From the NCBI RefSeq assembly GCF_028994805.1, contig NZ_JAJQQP010000001.1:124001-188000 (forward strand): a stretch of DNA of 64,000 nt. The letters run 5' to 3'. The notes below the pieces were generated by a model, which had not been told where the DNA came from, searched no databases, and saw only the letters and a program-made list of their open reading frames with translations. Made by a program: the position numbers and the translations under genes. Source of the DNA: Promicromonospora iranensis. GTDB taxonomy: Bacteria; Actinomycetota; Actinomycetes; Actinomycetales; Cellulomonadaceae. Shown here in pieces: positions 26,589 through 34,848 of this stretch (positions within the stretch are counted from its first letter, which is position 1; every line of letters begins with the position of its first letter).

Positions 26589-27574
26589 CGCACGTCTCCC
26601 GTGTAGTGGACCCACGCACGCGAGGTGCGGAACAGGATGGCAGTGATGATCCCGACGACGAGCACGAGCACCCAGGCCATGGCCGAGGCGTACCCCATGC
26701 GGAACTCCGTGAAGCCCTTGATGTAGAGGTAGAACGTGTAGAACAGCGTCGAGTCGGCGGGACCGCCGGTGCCGCCGGAGATGATGAAGGCCGAGCTGAA
26801 GACCTGGAACGCGCCGATGGTCTCGAGCAGCAGGTTGAAGAACAGCACGGGGGACAGCATCGGGATCGTCACCGACACGAAGCGCCGGATCGGCCCCGCG
26901 CCGTCCACCGCGGCCGCCTCGTGGAGCTCGGCGGGGATCTGCTTGAGCCCGGCCAGGAAGATCACCATGGGGGCGCCGAACTGCCATACCGCCAGCAGGA
27001 TCATCATCGGCATGGTCATGTCGGGGTTGCCCACCCAGCCACCGCCGGGCAGGCCGAAGAACTGCTGGACCCGGTCGGCGACGCCGTCGTCGATGAACAT
27101 GGCGCGCCACACGATCGCCACGGAGACGCTGGCCCCGATGAGCGAGGGCGCGTAGAACATCGAGCGGTAGGCGCCCTGCCCGCGGTGCTTCGCGTTCAGG
27201 AGCAGCGCCACCGCCAGGGCGGCGGCCAGCTTGACCGGCACACCCACGAACACGTAGATCGCGGTGACCTGCGCCGACTTGAGGAAGCGCGGGTCGGCGA
27301 ACAAGGCGGTGAAGTTGTCGATGCCGACGAACTCCGGCGCCCGGAACAGGTTGTAGTCCGTGAACGCCAGGTACAGCGACATCAGCATCGGGCCGGCGGT
27401 CAGCAGCCCGAACCCGAGCAGCCACGGGGACAGGAACGCGTAGCCGGCACGCGTCTCGGCCCGGCTGCGCGGCGGCTTGGCGGCGCCGCCCCGCGCGGGG
27501 GACGACTGGGTCGTCTTCCCCCGCGCGCTGCCGCGCCCAGCCTGGCGGCCGCGCTCGGTCGTCGTAGCTGACAT
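26585..27574 (-). CDS. ABC sugar importer permease, MalF type
   Basis: Permease of 329 residues. A Ser/Arg/Gly-rich cytoplasmic N-terminus of about 45 residues precedes six membrane segments, starting YAFLSPWLLGFGLLTAGPM. The EAA loop IPAELHEAAAVDGAGPIRRFVSVTIPM lies near 225-250. The ATG at 27574 is taken as start; an in-frame GTG at 27580 would overlap the lipoprotein stop by 4 bases and is equally plausible. Second gene of the lipoprotein-permease-permease operon. Confidence 0.9.
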   Translation of the reverse strand: MSATTTERGRQAGRGSARGKTTQSSPARGGAAKPPRSRAETRAGYAFLSPWLLGFGLLTAGPMLMSLYLAFTDYNLFRAPEFVGIDNFTALFADPRFLKSAQVTAIYVFVGVPVKLAAALAVALLLNAKHRGQGAYRSMFYAPSLIGASVSVAIVWRAMFIDDGVADRVQQFFGLPGGGWVGNPDMTMPMMILLAVWQFGAPMVIFLAGLKQIPAELHEAAAVDGAGPIRRFVSVTIPMLSPVLFFNLLLETIGAFQVFSSAFIISGGTGGPADSTLFYTFYLYIKGFTEFRMGYASAMAWVLVLVVGIITAILFRTSRAWVHYTGDVR

Positions 27575-27576
27575 GC

Positions 27577-28911
27577 TCACTGCCCGCCGAGGTTCGCTTC
27601 GGCGCTCTGGAACCACTGGTCGGCGAACTCTTCCGCCGTGACGTTGCCGTACGCGAGCTCCTCGCCGAGGCGCTTGAACTCGGCCTCGACCACGCCGTAG
27701 CCCTCGCCCGGGAGAGGCGTATCGGCCGTGACCCGGTCGGCCACCTCTTCCTCGTAGGTGACGATCTTCTGGTCGATCGAGCCGTCCTCCAGCTCCATCG
27801 CGTCCTTCTGGGCCGGCACGGCGGGCACGCCCTTCGACGTGCCGAAGATCTTGCCCACCTCCGGGTCGTTGACCAGGAAGTCGATCAGCGCGGCCGCGGC
27901 GTCCGGCTCCTGCGTGTTCGCCGACGACGCGAGCAGCATCGACGGCTTCCAGAACTGCTGCGAGCCCTCGGCGCCCGTGGGCACCGGCAGCAGGCCGAGG
28001 TTCTCCGTGCCCGCGCCGGCCGCGTACCCGGCCAGCATGTTGTCCCAGGTGAGCTCGGTGACCGACTCGTTCACCTGCATGCCGGTGAGCGGCTCGACCT
28101 GCTTCGTCCGCTCGATCGGGAAGAACACACCGTCGTCCCGCAGCGGCTGGGTGCGCTCGACCCAGGCGACCAGGTCCGCCTTCTCGAAGGCCGGCGTGCC
28201 GTCCTCCGCGAACGCCGTCTTGCCCTGCTGGAGCAGCCACTGGATGAACAGCCAGAGGGTGCCCGTGTAGTCGCCGCCACCATAGATCTGCGGGTCGTGG
28301 TCGGCGCCCGCCTCGCTGACCTCACGGATCCAGGCGTCGTACTCGTCCCAGGTCAGGCCCTCCGCGGGCGGCTCGACGCCCAGCTCGTCCAGCAGGTCCT
28401 GGTGGTAGAACATGCCGAGCGTGTTGGTGCTGGTCGGGACACCGAACTGCCCGCCGTTCACCGCACCCGAGCCGAGCAGGGTCTCGTCGTAGTCGCCGGT
28501 CTCCAGGTTGACGCCGACCTGGCTCGACAGGTCGAGCAGCTGGTTGTTCGACGCGTACTGGTGGATGTAGGCGAGGTCCATCTGGAAGACGTCGGGCAGG
28601 GTCTGGCCGGCCGCCTCGGTGGTGCGGGTGGTCCAGTAGTCGTCCCACGCCTGGAACTGGGTCGAGACGTCGATGTTCGGGTACTTCTCCTCGAACAGCG
28701 TCACCGCTTCCTCGTACCGGGACGCACGGTCGTCGTCCCCCCACCAGACGAGGGACAGCTCGATGTCCCGGTCGGTGGCGACGGGCGCGGCCTCGGCCGA
28801 GGAGGCGGCGCTGCCGCCTCCCGAGCAGGCGGAGAGGGCGAGTGCTGATGCCGCCGCGAGGGCCGTGGCGTGGACGGCGGCCTTCCTGGCGGTGGTTCGT
28901 GTGCGGACCAC
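27577..28911 (-). CDS. ABC sugar importer, substrate-binding lipoprotein
   Basis: Extracellular solute-binding protein family 1 of 444 residues, with signal peptide and lipobox ALALSACSGG. Paralogous to the lipoprotein at 21037-22335 across its whole length. The GTG at 28911 was chosen because AAGGAGG stands 6 bases upstream in a 16-base block identical to that of the paralogue. First gene of the importer operon. Two LacI-type operators lie at 28969 and 29035, so uptake is probably induced with the rhamnogalacturonan genes; a rhamnose- or uronate-containing oligosaccharide is a reasonable guess. Confidence 0.9.
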   Translation of the reverse strand: MVRTRTTARKAAVHATALAAASALALSACSGGGSAASSAEAAPVATDRDIELSLVWWGDDDRASRYEEAVTLFEEKYPNIDVSTQFQAWDDYWTTRTTEAAGQTLPDVFQMDLAYIHQYASNNQLLDLSSQVGVNLETGDYDETLLGSGAVNGGQFGVPTSTNTLGMFYHQDLLDELGVEPPAEGLTWDEYDAWIREVSEAGADHDPQIYGGGDYTGTLWLFIQWLLQQGKTAFAEDGTPAFEKADLVAWVERTQPLRDDGVFFPIERTKQVEPLTGMQVNESVTELTWDNMLAGYAAGAGTENLGLLPVPTGAEGSQQFWKPSMLLASSANTQEPDAAAALIDFLVNDPEVGKIFGTSKGVPAVPAQKDAMELEDGSIDQKIVTYEEEVADRVTADTPLPGEGYGVVEAEFKRLGEELAYGNVTAEEFADQWFQSAEANLGGQ

Positions 28912-28968
28912 GTGAGCCTCCTTGCTCGTACTGCTGTTGGCACGCCGGCTGCATCCTCGACGGCCGAC

Positions 28969-28980
28969 TGAATCGATACA
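28969..28980. promoter_or_regulatory. LacI-type operator before the sugar importer operon, site 1
   Basis: TGAATCGATACA, 58 bases before the lipoprotein start. It is followed at once on the plus strand by ATACCG. Confidence 0.6.
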
Positions 28981-29034
28981 ATACCGCTCCGGGAAGCGTT
29001 GTCCAGGGCCTGAGGTCAGGAATTCGTAACGAAG

Positions 29035-29046
29035 TGCATCGATACA
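29035..29046. promoter_or_regulatory. LacI-type operator before the sugar importer operon, site 2
   Basis: TGCATCGATACA, 66 bases from site 1 centre to centre. Paired sites suggest looping or flanking of the promoter. Confidence 0.5.
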
Positions 29047-29124
29047 GGTCGGCGCATGGTCGACCGGGGCGGACGCAGCGGACATGGGGTGGGCGCAGGG
29101 TGGGCGCGGAGCTGCGCCCACCGG

Positions 29125-30225
29125 TCAGGAACGAGCGCCGACGTCCTTCACGGGCGCCCACGCAGGGCCGGTACCGCGCATGGACTCGTGGAAGGGATCA
29201 CCCGGCCGGATCTCACCCGCGCGAACCACCGCGCCGGTGAACGCCGACCGGTAGATCGCGGCGACCAGCTCGAGCGTGCCGCGCACGTCGGCCACGGTGA
29301 CCGGGGGCGCCTCGCCCGCGGCGAGGGCCCGGTAGGTCGGCACGAGCTGGGCCAGGTGCCCGGACGGCAGCGCCGTGGCGTCCGGCTGCCACAGCTGCGC
29401 GACGTCGTCCCGCCCCTTCGCCGGCGTGAACGTCCAGTCGGCGTCGCCGTACCCGTACAGGTGCGACAGCTCGACGGTGGCCGCCTCGGTGTCGAACCGC
29501 AGGTCAGACGTCTCGCGCGGGGACAGCAGGGAGTTGGTGACGGTCGCCATCGCGCCGTTGGCGAAGCGGACGATCGCCATCGACACGTCCTCGGTGTCCA
29601 CGTGCCGGGCGAGCCGCCCGGCCATCGCCGTCACCTCGGACCACGGGCCGAGGACCGCCAGCAGCAGGTCGAACTGGTGGATGCCGTGGCCCATCGTGGG
29701 CCCGCCGCCCTCCGTGTCCCACCGGCCGCGCCACGGCACCTCGAAGTACTCGGGCGCACGGAACCACAGGGTGTCGCAGGTCGCCACGAGCGGGCGACCC
29801 AGCGCGCCGTCGTCGAGCAGCCGGCGGAGCTGGCGCAGCCCGTGCCCGAACCGGTGCTGCACCACCTGCGTGAAGGTAGCCGTCGAGGCCGCCTCGGCCT
29901 CCGCGATCTGGTCGAGCTCCGCGAGGGAGAGGGTGGCCGGCTTCTCCACCACCACGTGCACGCCGGCCTCGAGCGCGGCCACCGCGGCGGCCACGTGGGC
30001 GCCCGGTGGGGTGCACACGTGCAGCACGTCGGTGTCGGCGAGCACGCCGGCCAGGTCGGTGCCGTATCCGGCGACGCCGTGCTTCCGCGCGAACTCCTCC
30101 GCCCGGGCCGGGTCGATGTCGAGCGCGTGGGCCAGCACGGCGTCCACGCCGTGCTCCGGCAACCCGGCGATCGCCTCCGCGTGGGCTCCGGCGATGGCAC
30201 CCGTACCCAGGATCGTGACTCTCAT
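29125..30225 (-). CDS. Gfo/Idh/MocA-family oxidoreductase
   Basis: Cytoplasmic NAD(P)-dependent dehydrogenase of 366 residues. The Rossmann domain starts at residue 3 (VTILGTGAIAGAHAEAI) and carries EKPATLSL at about 93-100, the conserved Lys of the family. The C-terminal alpha/beta domain contains GPTMGHGIHQFDLL with the likely catalytic His. The substrate is a sugar or inositol-type polyol that cannot be read from sequence. GGACGGAGAG precedes the ATG. The perfect operator TGAATCGATTCA stands 23 bases upstream, so it belongs to the same regulon as the rhamnose genes; a role on rhamnogalacturonan-derived sugars is inference. Confidence 0.85.
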   Translation of the reverse strand: MRVTILGTGAIAGAHAEAIAGLPEHGVDAVLAHALDIDPARAEEFARKHGVAGYGTDLAGVLADTDVLHVCTPPGAHVAAAVAALEAGVHVVVEKPATLSLAELDQIAEAEAASTATFTQVVQHRFGHGLRQLRRLLDDGALGRPLVATCDTLWFRAPEYFEVPWRGRWDTEGGGPTMGHGIHQFDLLLAVLGPWSEVTAMAGRLARHVDTEDVSMAIVRFANGAMATVTNSLLSPRETSDLRFDTEAATVELSHLYGYGDADWTFTPAKGRDDVAQLWQPDATALPSGHLAQLVPTYRALAAGEAPPVTVADVRGTLELVAAIYRSAFTGAVVRAGEIRPGDPFHESMRGTGPAWAPVKDVGARS

Positions 30226-30247
30226 GTCTCTCCGTCCTCGTCGACGA

Positions 30248-30259
30248 TGAATCGATTCA
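30248..30259. promoter_or_regulatory. Perfect LacI-type operator before the Gfo/Idh gene
   Basis: TGAATCGATTCA is a perfect 12-base palindrome, the most symmetrical member of the operator set. It lies 23 bases before the start codon. Confidence 0.7.
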
Positions 30260-30287
30260 CTCGCAGTTCAGACCGTACCAGGCACCA

Positions 30288-30346
30288 TTGAGTGCGGGAT
30301 ATTTGTCCAACCGAGCGGGCTGAGACAACAAATATCCCGCACTCAA
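30288..30346. terminator. Long perfect hairpin, family A, after the hexuronate operon
   Basis: The arms 30288-30306 (TTGAGTGCGGGATATTTGT) and 30328-30346 are exact reverse complements over 19 bases with a 21-base loop. It lies 14 bases past the reductase stop and upstream of the Gfo/Idh promoter. Confidence 0.65.
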
Positions 30347-30359
30347 CGACGGGCGCGGG

Positions 30360-31853
30360 TCAGCGGTTGACCGCGCCGATCTCCGCGGCCACCGCGTCCA
30401 GGAAGCTCTCCGGCGTGCTCTCGGGCAGCAGCCCCGGCAGCCCGAGCAGCGCCCGGACGTCCTCCTCGGCGCCGGCCAGGCCTTCGACGTCGCCCAGGCC
30501 GTCGGCGCCGCCCGGCACCTCGAAGGCAGTGACCACCGCGGCCAGTTCCTCCGCCCGGGGGTCGTCCACACCCTCTCCGGAGCGCGTCCGGCGTCGGACG
30601 AACTCGGCCCAGGCGGCCAGGCCGAACGCCACGCCCGCCGGCTCCCGGCCGTCGGCGAGCGCGTCCGCGAGGACACCGCCCCACCGGAACGGGATCTTCT
30701 GCGTGCCGTCCATCGCCACCTGCGCGGTGGTGTGCCCGGTGTGCGGGTTGGCGAACCGGGCAAGGATCTGCTCGCCGTACTGGTGCAGGTCCAGGCCGTC
30801 GGGCGCGGTGAGCGTCGGCAGCGCGTCCTCGAAGAGATACTGCCTGGCACGCTGCGCGATCACCGGGTCGGTCACCGCCGCCGCGATGGTCGCGTGCCCG
30901 GCGAGCCACCCGGAGTACGCGACGAGCGAGTGCGTCCCGTTGAGCAGCCGCAGCTTGGCCTGCTCGAACGGCGCGACGTCCTTGGTGAGTGTGGCGCCGG
31001 CGGCCTCCCACGCGGGGCGCGGGCCGGCGAACCGGTCCTCGATGACCCACTGCGCGAACGGTTCGCCGACCACGAGCCCTTCGTCCCGCACACCGAGTGC
31101 CTGCGCGACGTGGTCGCGCTGCTCCGGCGTCGTCGCGGGCACGATCCGGTCGACCATGGAGCACGGGAACGTGACCCGGGCGTCGAGGAACCCACGCAGG
31201 GTGTCTCCCTCCGTGCCCGGGAGACCGGCGTCCGCCGCCTGGCGCAGCAGGCGTTCGAGCACCCGTCCGTTGTCCACCATGTTGTCGCAGGTCAGTACGG
31301 TGATCGGGGCGCCGGAGGCCGCGCGTGCCGCGAGGCCGCGCACCAGGAGCCCGATCGCCGAGCCGGCCGCACGGACGGAGGTCTCCCCGCGGGCGTCGGC
31401 CCGGAGCGCCTCGAGGTCCCCCGCCACAGCGTCCAGGTCGAGGGACCCGTCCGGTCGCCGGGCGTACCCCTTCTCCGTGATGGTCAGCGTCACCACGTGG
31501 GTGGTCGGCGCCGCGAGCGTCGCCAGCACCCGCTCGGTCTCCTCGGCGGGATAGGCGACGTCGACGACCGAGCCGATCAGCTCGACCGACGACTCCTGCT
31601 CGCCCGCCGTCAGCACCGCGTACACGCCGCCCTGAGGACGGAGCTGGTCGCGGACCGTCGCGGACCGCTGGGTCACGCCGAGGATGCCCCACGAGGTGTC
31701 CCCCGTGGCGATCGCCGCGCGTTCGGTATAGACGGCCTGGTGAGCCCGGTGGAACGCCCCGATGCCGAGGTGGACGATGCCCACCGCCGTCGGCATCACC
31801 GGCGCGTCGATGCCCACGGGGACGTTGTCCCGGTGCAGGCGGTCGTCAGTCAT
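30360..31853 (-). CDS. Mannitol-dehydrogenase-family oxidoreductase, probable fructuronate/tagaturonate reductase
   Basis: NAD(P)-dependent polyol/aldonate dehydrogenase of 497 residues. The N-terminal Rossmann part opens VGIVHLGIGAFHRAHQAVYT. The C-terminal catalytic part holds the invariant KLRLLNGTHSLVAYSG, in which the Lys, Asn and His form the family's active site. UxuB/UxaB enzymes of this family reduce fructuronate to mannonate or tagaturonate to altronate. The pairing with uxaC and a LacI-controlled importer supports this, although mannitol dehydrogenase cannot be excluded from sequence alone. Last gene of the operon; its start overlaps the upstream permease by 8 bases. Confidence 0.85.
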   Translation of the reverse strand: MTDDRLHRDNVPVGIDAPVMPTAVGIVHLGIGAFHRAHQAVYTERAAIATGDTSWGILGVTQRSATVRDQLRPQGGVYAVLTAGEQESSVELIGSVVDVAYPAEETERVLATLAAPTTHVVTLTITEKGYARRPDGSLDLDAVAGDLEALRADARGETSVRAAGSAIGLLVRGLAARAASGAPITVLTCDNMVDNGRVLERLLRQAADAGLPGTEGDTLRGFLDARVTFPCSMVDRIVPATTPEQRDHVAQALGVRDEGLVVGEPFAQWVIEDRFAGPRPAWEAAGATLTKDVAPFEQAKLRLLNGTHSLVAYSGWLAGHATIAAAVTDPVIAQRARQYLFEDALPTLTAPDGLDLHQYGEQILARFANPHTGHTTAQVAMDGTQKIPFRWGGVLADALADGREPAGVAFGLAAWAEFVRRRTRSGEGVDDPRAEELAAVVTAFEVPGGADGLGDVEGLAGAEEDVRALLGLPGLLPESTPESFLDAVAAEIGAVNR

Positions 31854-32700
31854 CGCGTGTCTCCTTCACCTGTGCCACGAGCTGCGTCGGGTTCACGAAC
31901 CGCAGCGCCACCACGAGCATGACCAGCATGGTCGCGGTGTAGATCACCGACATGGCCGAGATGAGCTGTCTCGCCTCGCCACCGCCGGCGGATGTCATGC
32001 CACGGTAGATCGCCACGACGAGTGTGTCCGATCCAGGACCGGACACGAGGAACGTCAGCTCGAACAGCCCGACGGTCCGGACGAGTACGAGGATCGCCGC
32101 GGCGAGGATACCTGGCACGAGCAGCGGGGCGAGGACGCGCGTGAACACCTGGCGGGTCCGCGCCCCGCACATCCGGGCCGCCGACTCGATGGCGGGGTTG
32201 ATCTGCTCGATGAACGGGGTCATCGTCAGGATCACGAACGGCACGGACGGCACGAGGTTGACCAGCACGACGGCGGTCAGCGTGCGCCCGAGCCCGAAGG
32301 AGTACATGACCGTCGCGAGCGGGATGCCGTACGTGATGGGCGGCATGAGCACCGGCAGCAGGAACAGGAGCATGACGGCGCGCTTGCCCGGGAAGTCGCG
32401 ACGGGCCAGCACGTACGCGGCAGGCACGCCCACCAGTACGGAGACGACCACGACGGTCACGGCCACAAAGACGGTGACGCCCACCACCTCGCCCAGGGCG
32501 AACCGGTCCCAGGCTTCCGTGTAGCGGTCGGTGGTCAGCCCTTCGGGGAACCAGGTGTCGAACCACTGGCGGCCGAACGAGTCGACGACCACCGCGATGA
32601 GGATGCCCAGCAGGAACACCGCGAACGCGGCCATGCCGGCCCACACGAACCAGGTGGACGGCCGGGCGGCGAGCGGCCGCTCCAGCGTTGAGACGGCCAT
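31846..32700 (-). CDS. ABC importer permease, PotC type
   Basis: Permease of 284 residues with six membrane segments of the spermidine/putrescine-iron type. The conserved cytoplasmic loop is NPAIESAARMCGARTRQVFTRVLAPLL, near 185-210. Its ATG overlaps the stop of the partner permease by 1 base (TGATG). The context implies hexuronate uptake rather than polyamine or iron. Confidence 0.88.
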   Translation of the reverse strand: MAVSTLERPLAARPSTWFVWAGMAAFAVFLLGILIAVVVDSFGRQWFDTWFPEGLTTDRYTEAWDRFALGEVVGVTVFVAVTVVVVSVLVGVPAAYVLARRDFPGKRAVMLLFLLPVLMPPITYGIPLATVMYSFGLGRTLTAVVLVNLVPSVPFVILTMTPFIEQINPAIESAARMCGARTRQVFTRVLAPLLVPGILAAAILVLVRTVGLFELTFLVSGPGSDTLVVAIYRGMTSAGGGEARQLISAMSVIYTATMLVMLVVALRFVNPTQLVAQVKETRDD

Positions 32701-33629
32701 CAGCCCTTCCCTCCGGTAGTCCCTCGGTACAGCAGCGACCGCAGACCCAGCACGGCCGCCACGACGAGCAGCTCGACCGCGCCCATCATCAGCGCGATGG
32801 TGGACGCCATCGCGTAGTCGTTCTGCTCGCCGAACGCCCGGAACGCCATGAGTGACATGACCCGGGTCTCGCCCATGGCGTCACCGACAAGCCGTGCGGA
32901 CGGGAACACGGAGAACGCGAGCACGAACGTCAGCACGAACGTGGTGGCGAGGCCTGGCGCCAGCAGGGGCAGGATGATCCGCCGGAACCGCTGCCACCAG
33001 CCGGCGCCGAGCGTCTTGGCCGCCCGTTCGAGTGACGGGTCGATGCCCGACAGGTACGACGAGATCAGCAGGAACGCGAACGGAAAACCGGTGATCACCA
33101 GGGAGAACATGACGCCCAGGTAGTTGTTCACCAGCTTGAGCGGCTCGTCGATGAGGCCGATCTCCAGCAGCGCCCGGTTGATCCAGCCCTGACGCCCGGC
33201 GAAGATCAGCAGCCCCTGCGCCGTGAGCACGGTGCCCAGCGTGATGGGCAGGACCAGCAGGGAAGTCAGCAGCCGCTTGCCGCGGAACCGGTGCCGCAGC
33301 ACCATCGCCACCGGCACCGACGCGAGCACGTTGAACAGCGCGGCCGGCAGCGCGAGCCGCATGGTGAGCCAGACGGAGTCGAACACGAACGGATCGCGGA
33401 AGAACGCCACGTAGTTGGCGAGGATCCCGCCGCCCCACTGCTCCTGCATCGCCGCGGTGGGCTGGACGGTGAGCCCGATCCCGTACGAGAACGGGTACAC
33501 GAACAGGGCGAGCGCCACGACCAGGCCGGGCACGAGCAGGAGCAGCGTCGGGTCGATGCCCCGCTCGGCCAGGCGGTGCCGCAGGCTCGCGGTCGCCCGC
33601 CCCGTCTGCTGTCCGCCGACGCCGCTCAC
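32700..33629 (-). CDS. ABC importer permease, PotB type
   Basis: Permease of about 309 residues with a short Arg-rich cytoplasmic N-terminus and six membrane segments. The EAA-like loop is DPSLERAAKTLGAGWWQRFRRIILPLL, near 205-230. The GTG at 33629 with AGGGG about 8 bases upstream is preferred; longer in-frame starts would run through an inverted repeat at 33645-33705. That repeat separates this gene from the ATPase gene in the same operon. Confidence 0.87.
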   Translation of the reverse strand: MSGVGGQQTGRATASLRHRLAERGIDPTLLLLVPGLVVALALFVYPFSYGIGLTVQPTAAMQEQWGGGILANYVAFFRDPFVFDSVWLTMRLALPAALFNVLASVPVAMVLRHRFRGKRLLTSLLVLPITLGTVLTAQGLLIFAGRQGWINRALLEIGLIDEPLKLVNNYLGVMFSLVITGFPFAFLLISSYLSGIDPSLERAAKTLGAGWWQRFRRIILPLLAPGLATTFVLTFVLAFSVFPSARLVGDAMGETRVMSLMAFRAFGEQNDYAMASTIALMMGAVELLVVAAVLGLRSLLYRGTTGGKG

Positions 33630-33644
33630 GTTCTCGACCCCTGG

Positions 33645-33705
33645 GCTGGGAGCGCGATCGTTGCGCCTCTGCCGGACACGTCGGCGCATCGGTCGCGCCC
33701 ACAAC
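33645..33705. repeat. Imperfect inverted repeat, family C, inside the hexuronate importer operon
   Basis: The arms 33645-33667 and 33683-33705 pair over 23 bases with five mismatches. They share GCGCGATCGTTGCGCC and GTTGTGGGCGC-type segments with the repeat at 23529-23589. It fills most of the 88-base gap between the ATPase stop and the next permease start and could modulate expression of the downstream genes. Confidence 0.5.
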
Positions 33706-33717
33706 CGAGATCGCGCG

Positions 33718-34848
33718 TCATGCCGCCACCTCCACCGGCACGACGGCGTCCAACGAGTCCGGGAACACCAGCACCCGCTCGACGGGCGCCGTCAGCCAGA
33801 CCGAGCCGCCGACCTGGGGGGCCACGGGCGTCCGTGCGTGCAGCATCGTGTCGCCCGTCTGCACACCGACGGCGTGCTCGCGGCCGTGGTACTCGACCAC
33901 CGAGACGGTGCCGGGAACGGTGCCGGGAACAGTGCCCGCGCCGGCCGAACCGGGCGGGTCCTGCGCGACCACGAAGTCGTCGGGGCGGATCGCCACCCGC
34001 ACGCTGTCCCCCGCGCTCAGGACACCGACGGCGCTCCCGGTGAGCCGGGCCCCGCCGTCGGCGGTCCCGGGGAGCTGGACGACCGCCTCGCCCCCGGACA
34101 CCGACACGACGGTGGCGGGCAGGATGTTCCGGTACCCCATGAAGTCCGCGACGTACCAGCTCGTCGGGCTCTCGTAGAGCTCGTCCGGCGTGCCCACCTG
34201 CTGCACGCGGCCCTCCCGCATGACGACCAGGCGGTCGGCCAGGGACAGTGCCTCCTCCTGGTCGTGCGTGACGTAGATCGTGGTGAGCCCGAGCGACTGG
34301 TGCAGCCGCCGGATCTCGGTGCGCATGTCGAGGCGGAGCTTCGCGTCGAGGTTCGACAGGGGCTCGTCCATGAGCACGAGCGACGGCTCGAGCACCACCG
34401 CGCGGGCGATGGCGACACGCTGCTGCTGCCCGCCCGAGAGCTGGCCCGGGAGCTTCTTGGCGTGCTCGTCGAGCTTGACGAGCTTGATCGCCTCGCGCAC
34501 CCGCGATTCGATCTCCGCGCGCGGCCGGCCCTGCATCTGCAGGCCGAACGCGACGTTCTTCTCCACGGACAGGTGCGGGAACAGCGCGTAGGACTGGAAC
34601 ACCATCCCGAACCCGCGCCGCTCCGGTGGCAGCGTGTCGATGCGCTTGCCGTCGAGCAGGATCTCGCCGTGCGTCAGCGGGAGCAGGCCCGCGAGACAGT
34701 TCAGCGCCGTCGACTTGCCGCAGCCCGACGGTCCCAGCAGGGCGACGAACTCGCCGGACTTGATCGTCAGGTCCAGCCCGGACAGCGCGTCCACCCCGCC
34801 GAACCGCCGGCCGACGCCGCGCAGCTCCAGGGAATCGAAGTCACTCAC
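33718..34848 (-). CDS. ABC importer ATPase (PotA/UgpC type)
   Basis: Cytoplasmic ATPase of 376 residues. Walker A GPSGCGKST at 39-47, Q-loop MVFQSYALFPHL, signature LSGGQQQRVAIARA near 140, Walker B LVLMDEPLSNLDAKLR, switch VTHDQEEA, then a TOBE-type beta domain from about 240. A GTVPGTVPGTV repeat lies in the C-terminal domain. The start GTG follows the lipoprotein stop with no gap (TGAGTG). It energises the permeases encoded downstream. Confidence 0.92.
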   Translation of the reverse strand: MSDFDSLELRGVGRRFGGVDALSGLDLTIKSGEFVALLGPSGCGKSTALNCLAGLLPLTHGEILLDGKRIDTLPPERRGFGMVFQSYALFPHLSVEKNVAFGLQMQGRPRAEIESRVREAIKLVKLDEHAKKLPGQLSGGQQQRVAIARAVVLEPSLVLMDEPLSNLDAKLRLDMRTEIRRLHQSLGLTTIYVTHDQEEALSLADRLVVMREGRVQQVGTPDELYESPTSWYVADFMGYRNILPATVVSVSGGEAVVQLPGTADGGARLTGSAVGVLSAGDSVRVAIRPDDFVVAQDPPGSAGAGTVPGTVPGTVSVVEYHGREHAVGVQTGDTMLHARTPVAPQVGGSVWLTAPVERVLVFPDSLDAVVPVEVAA

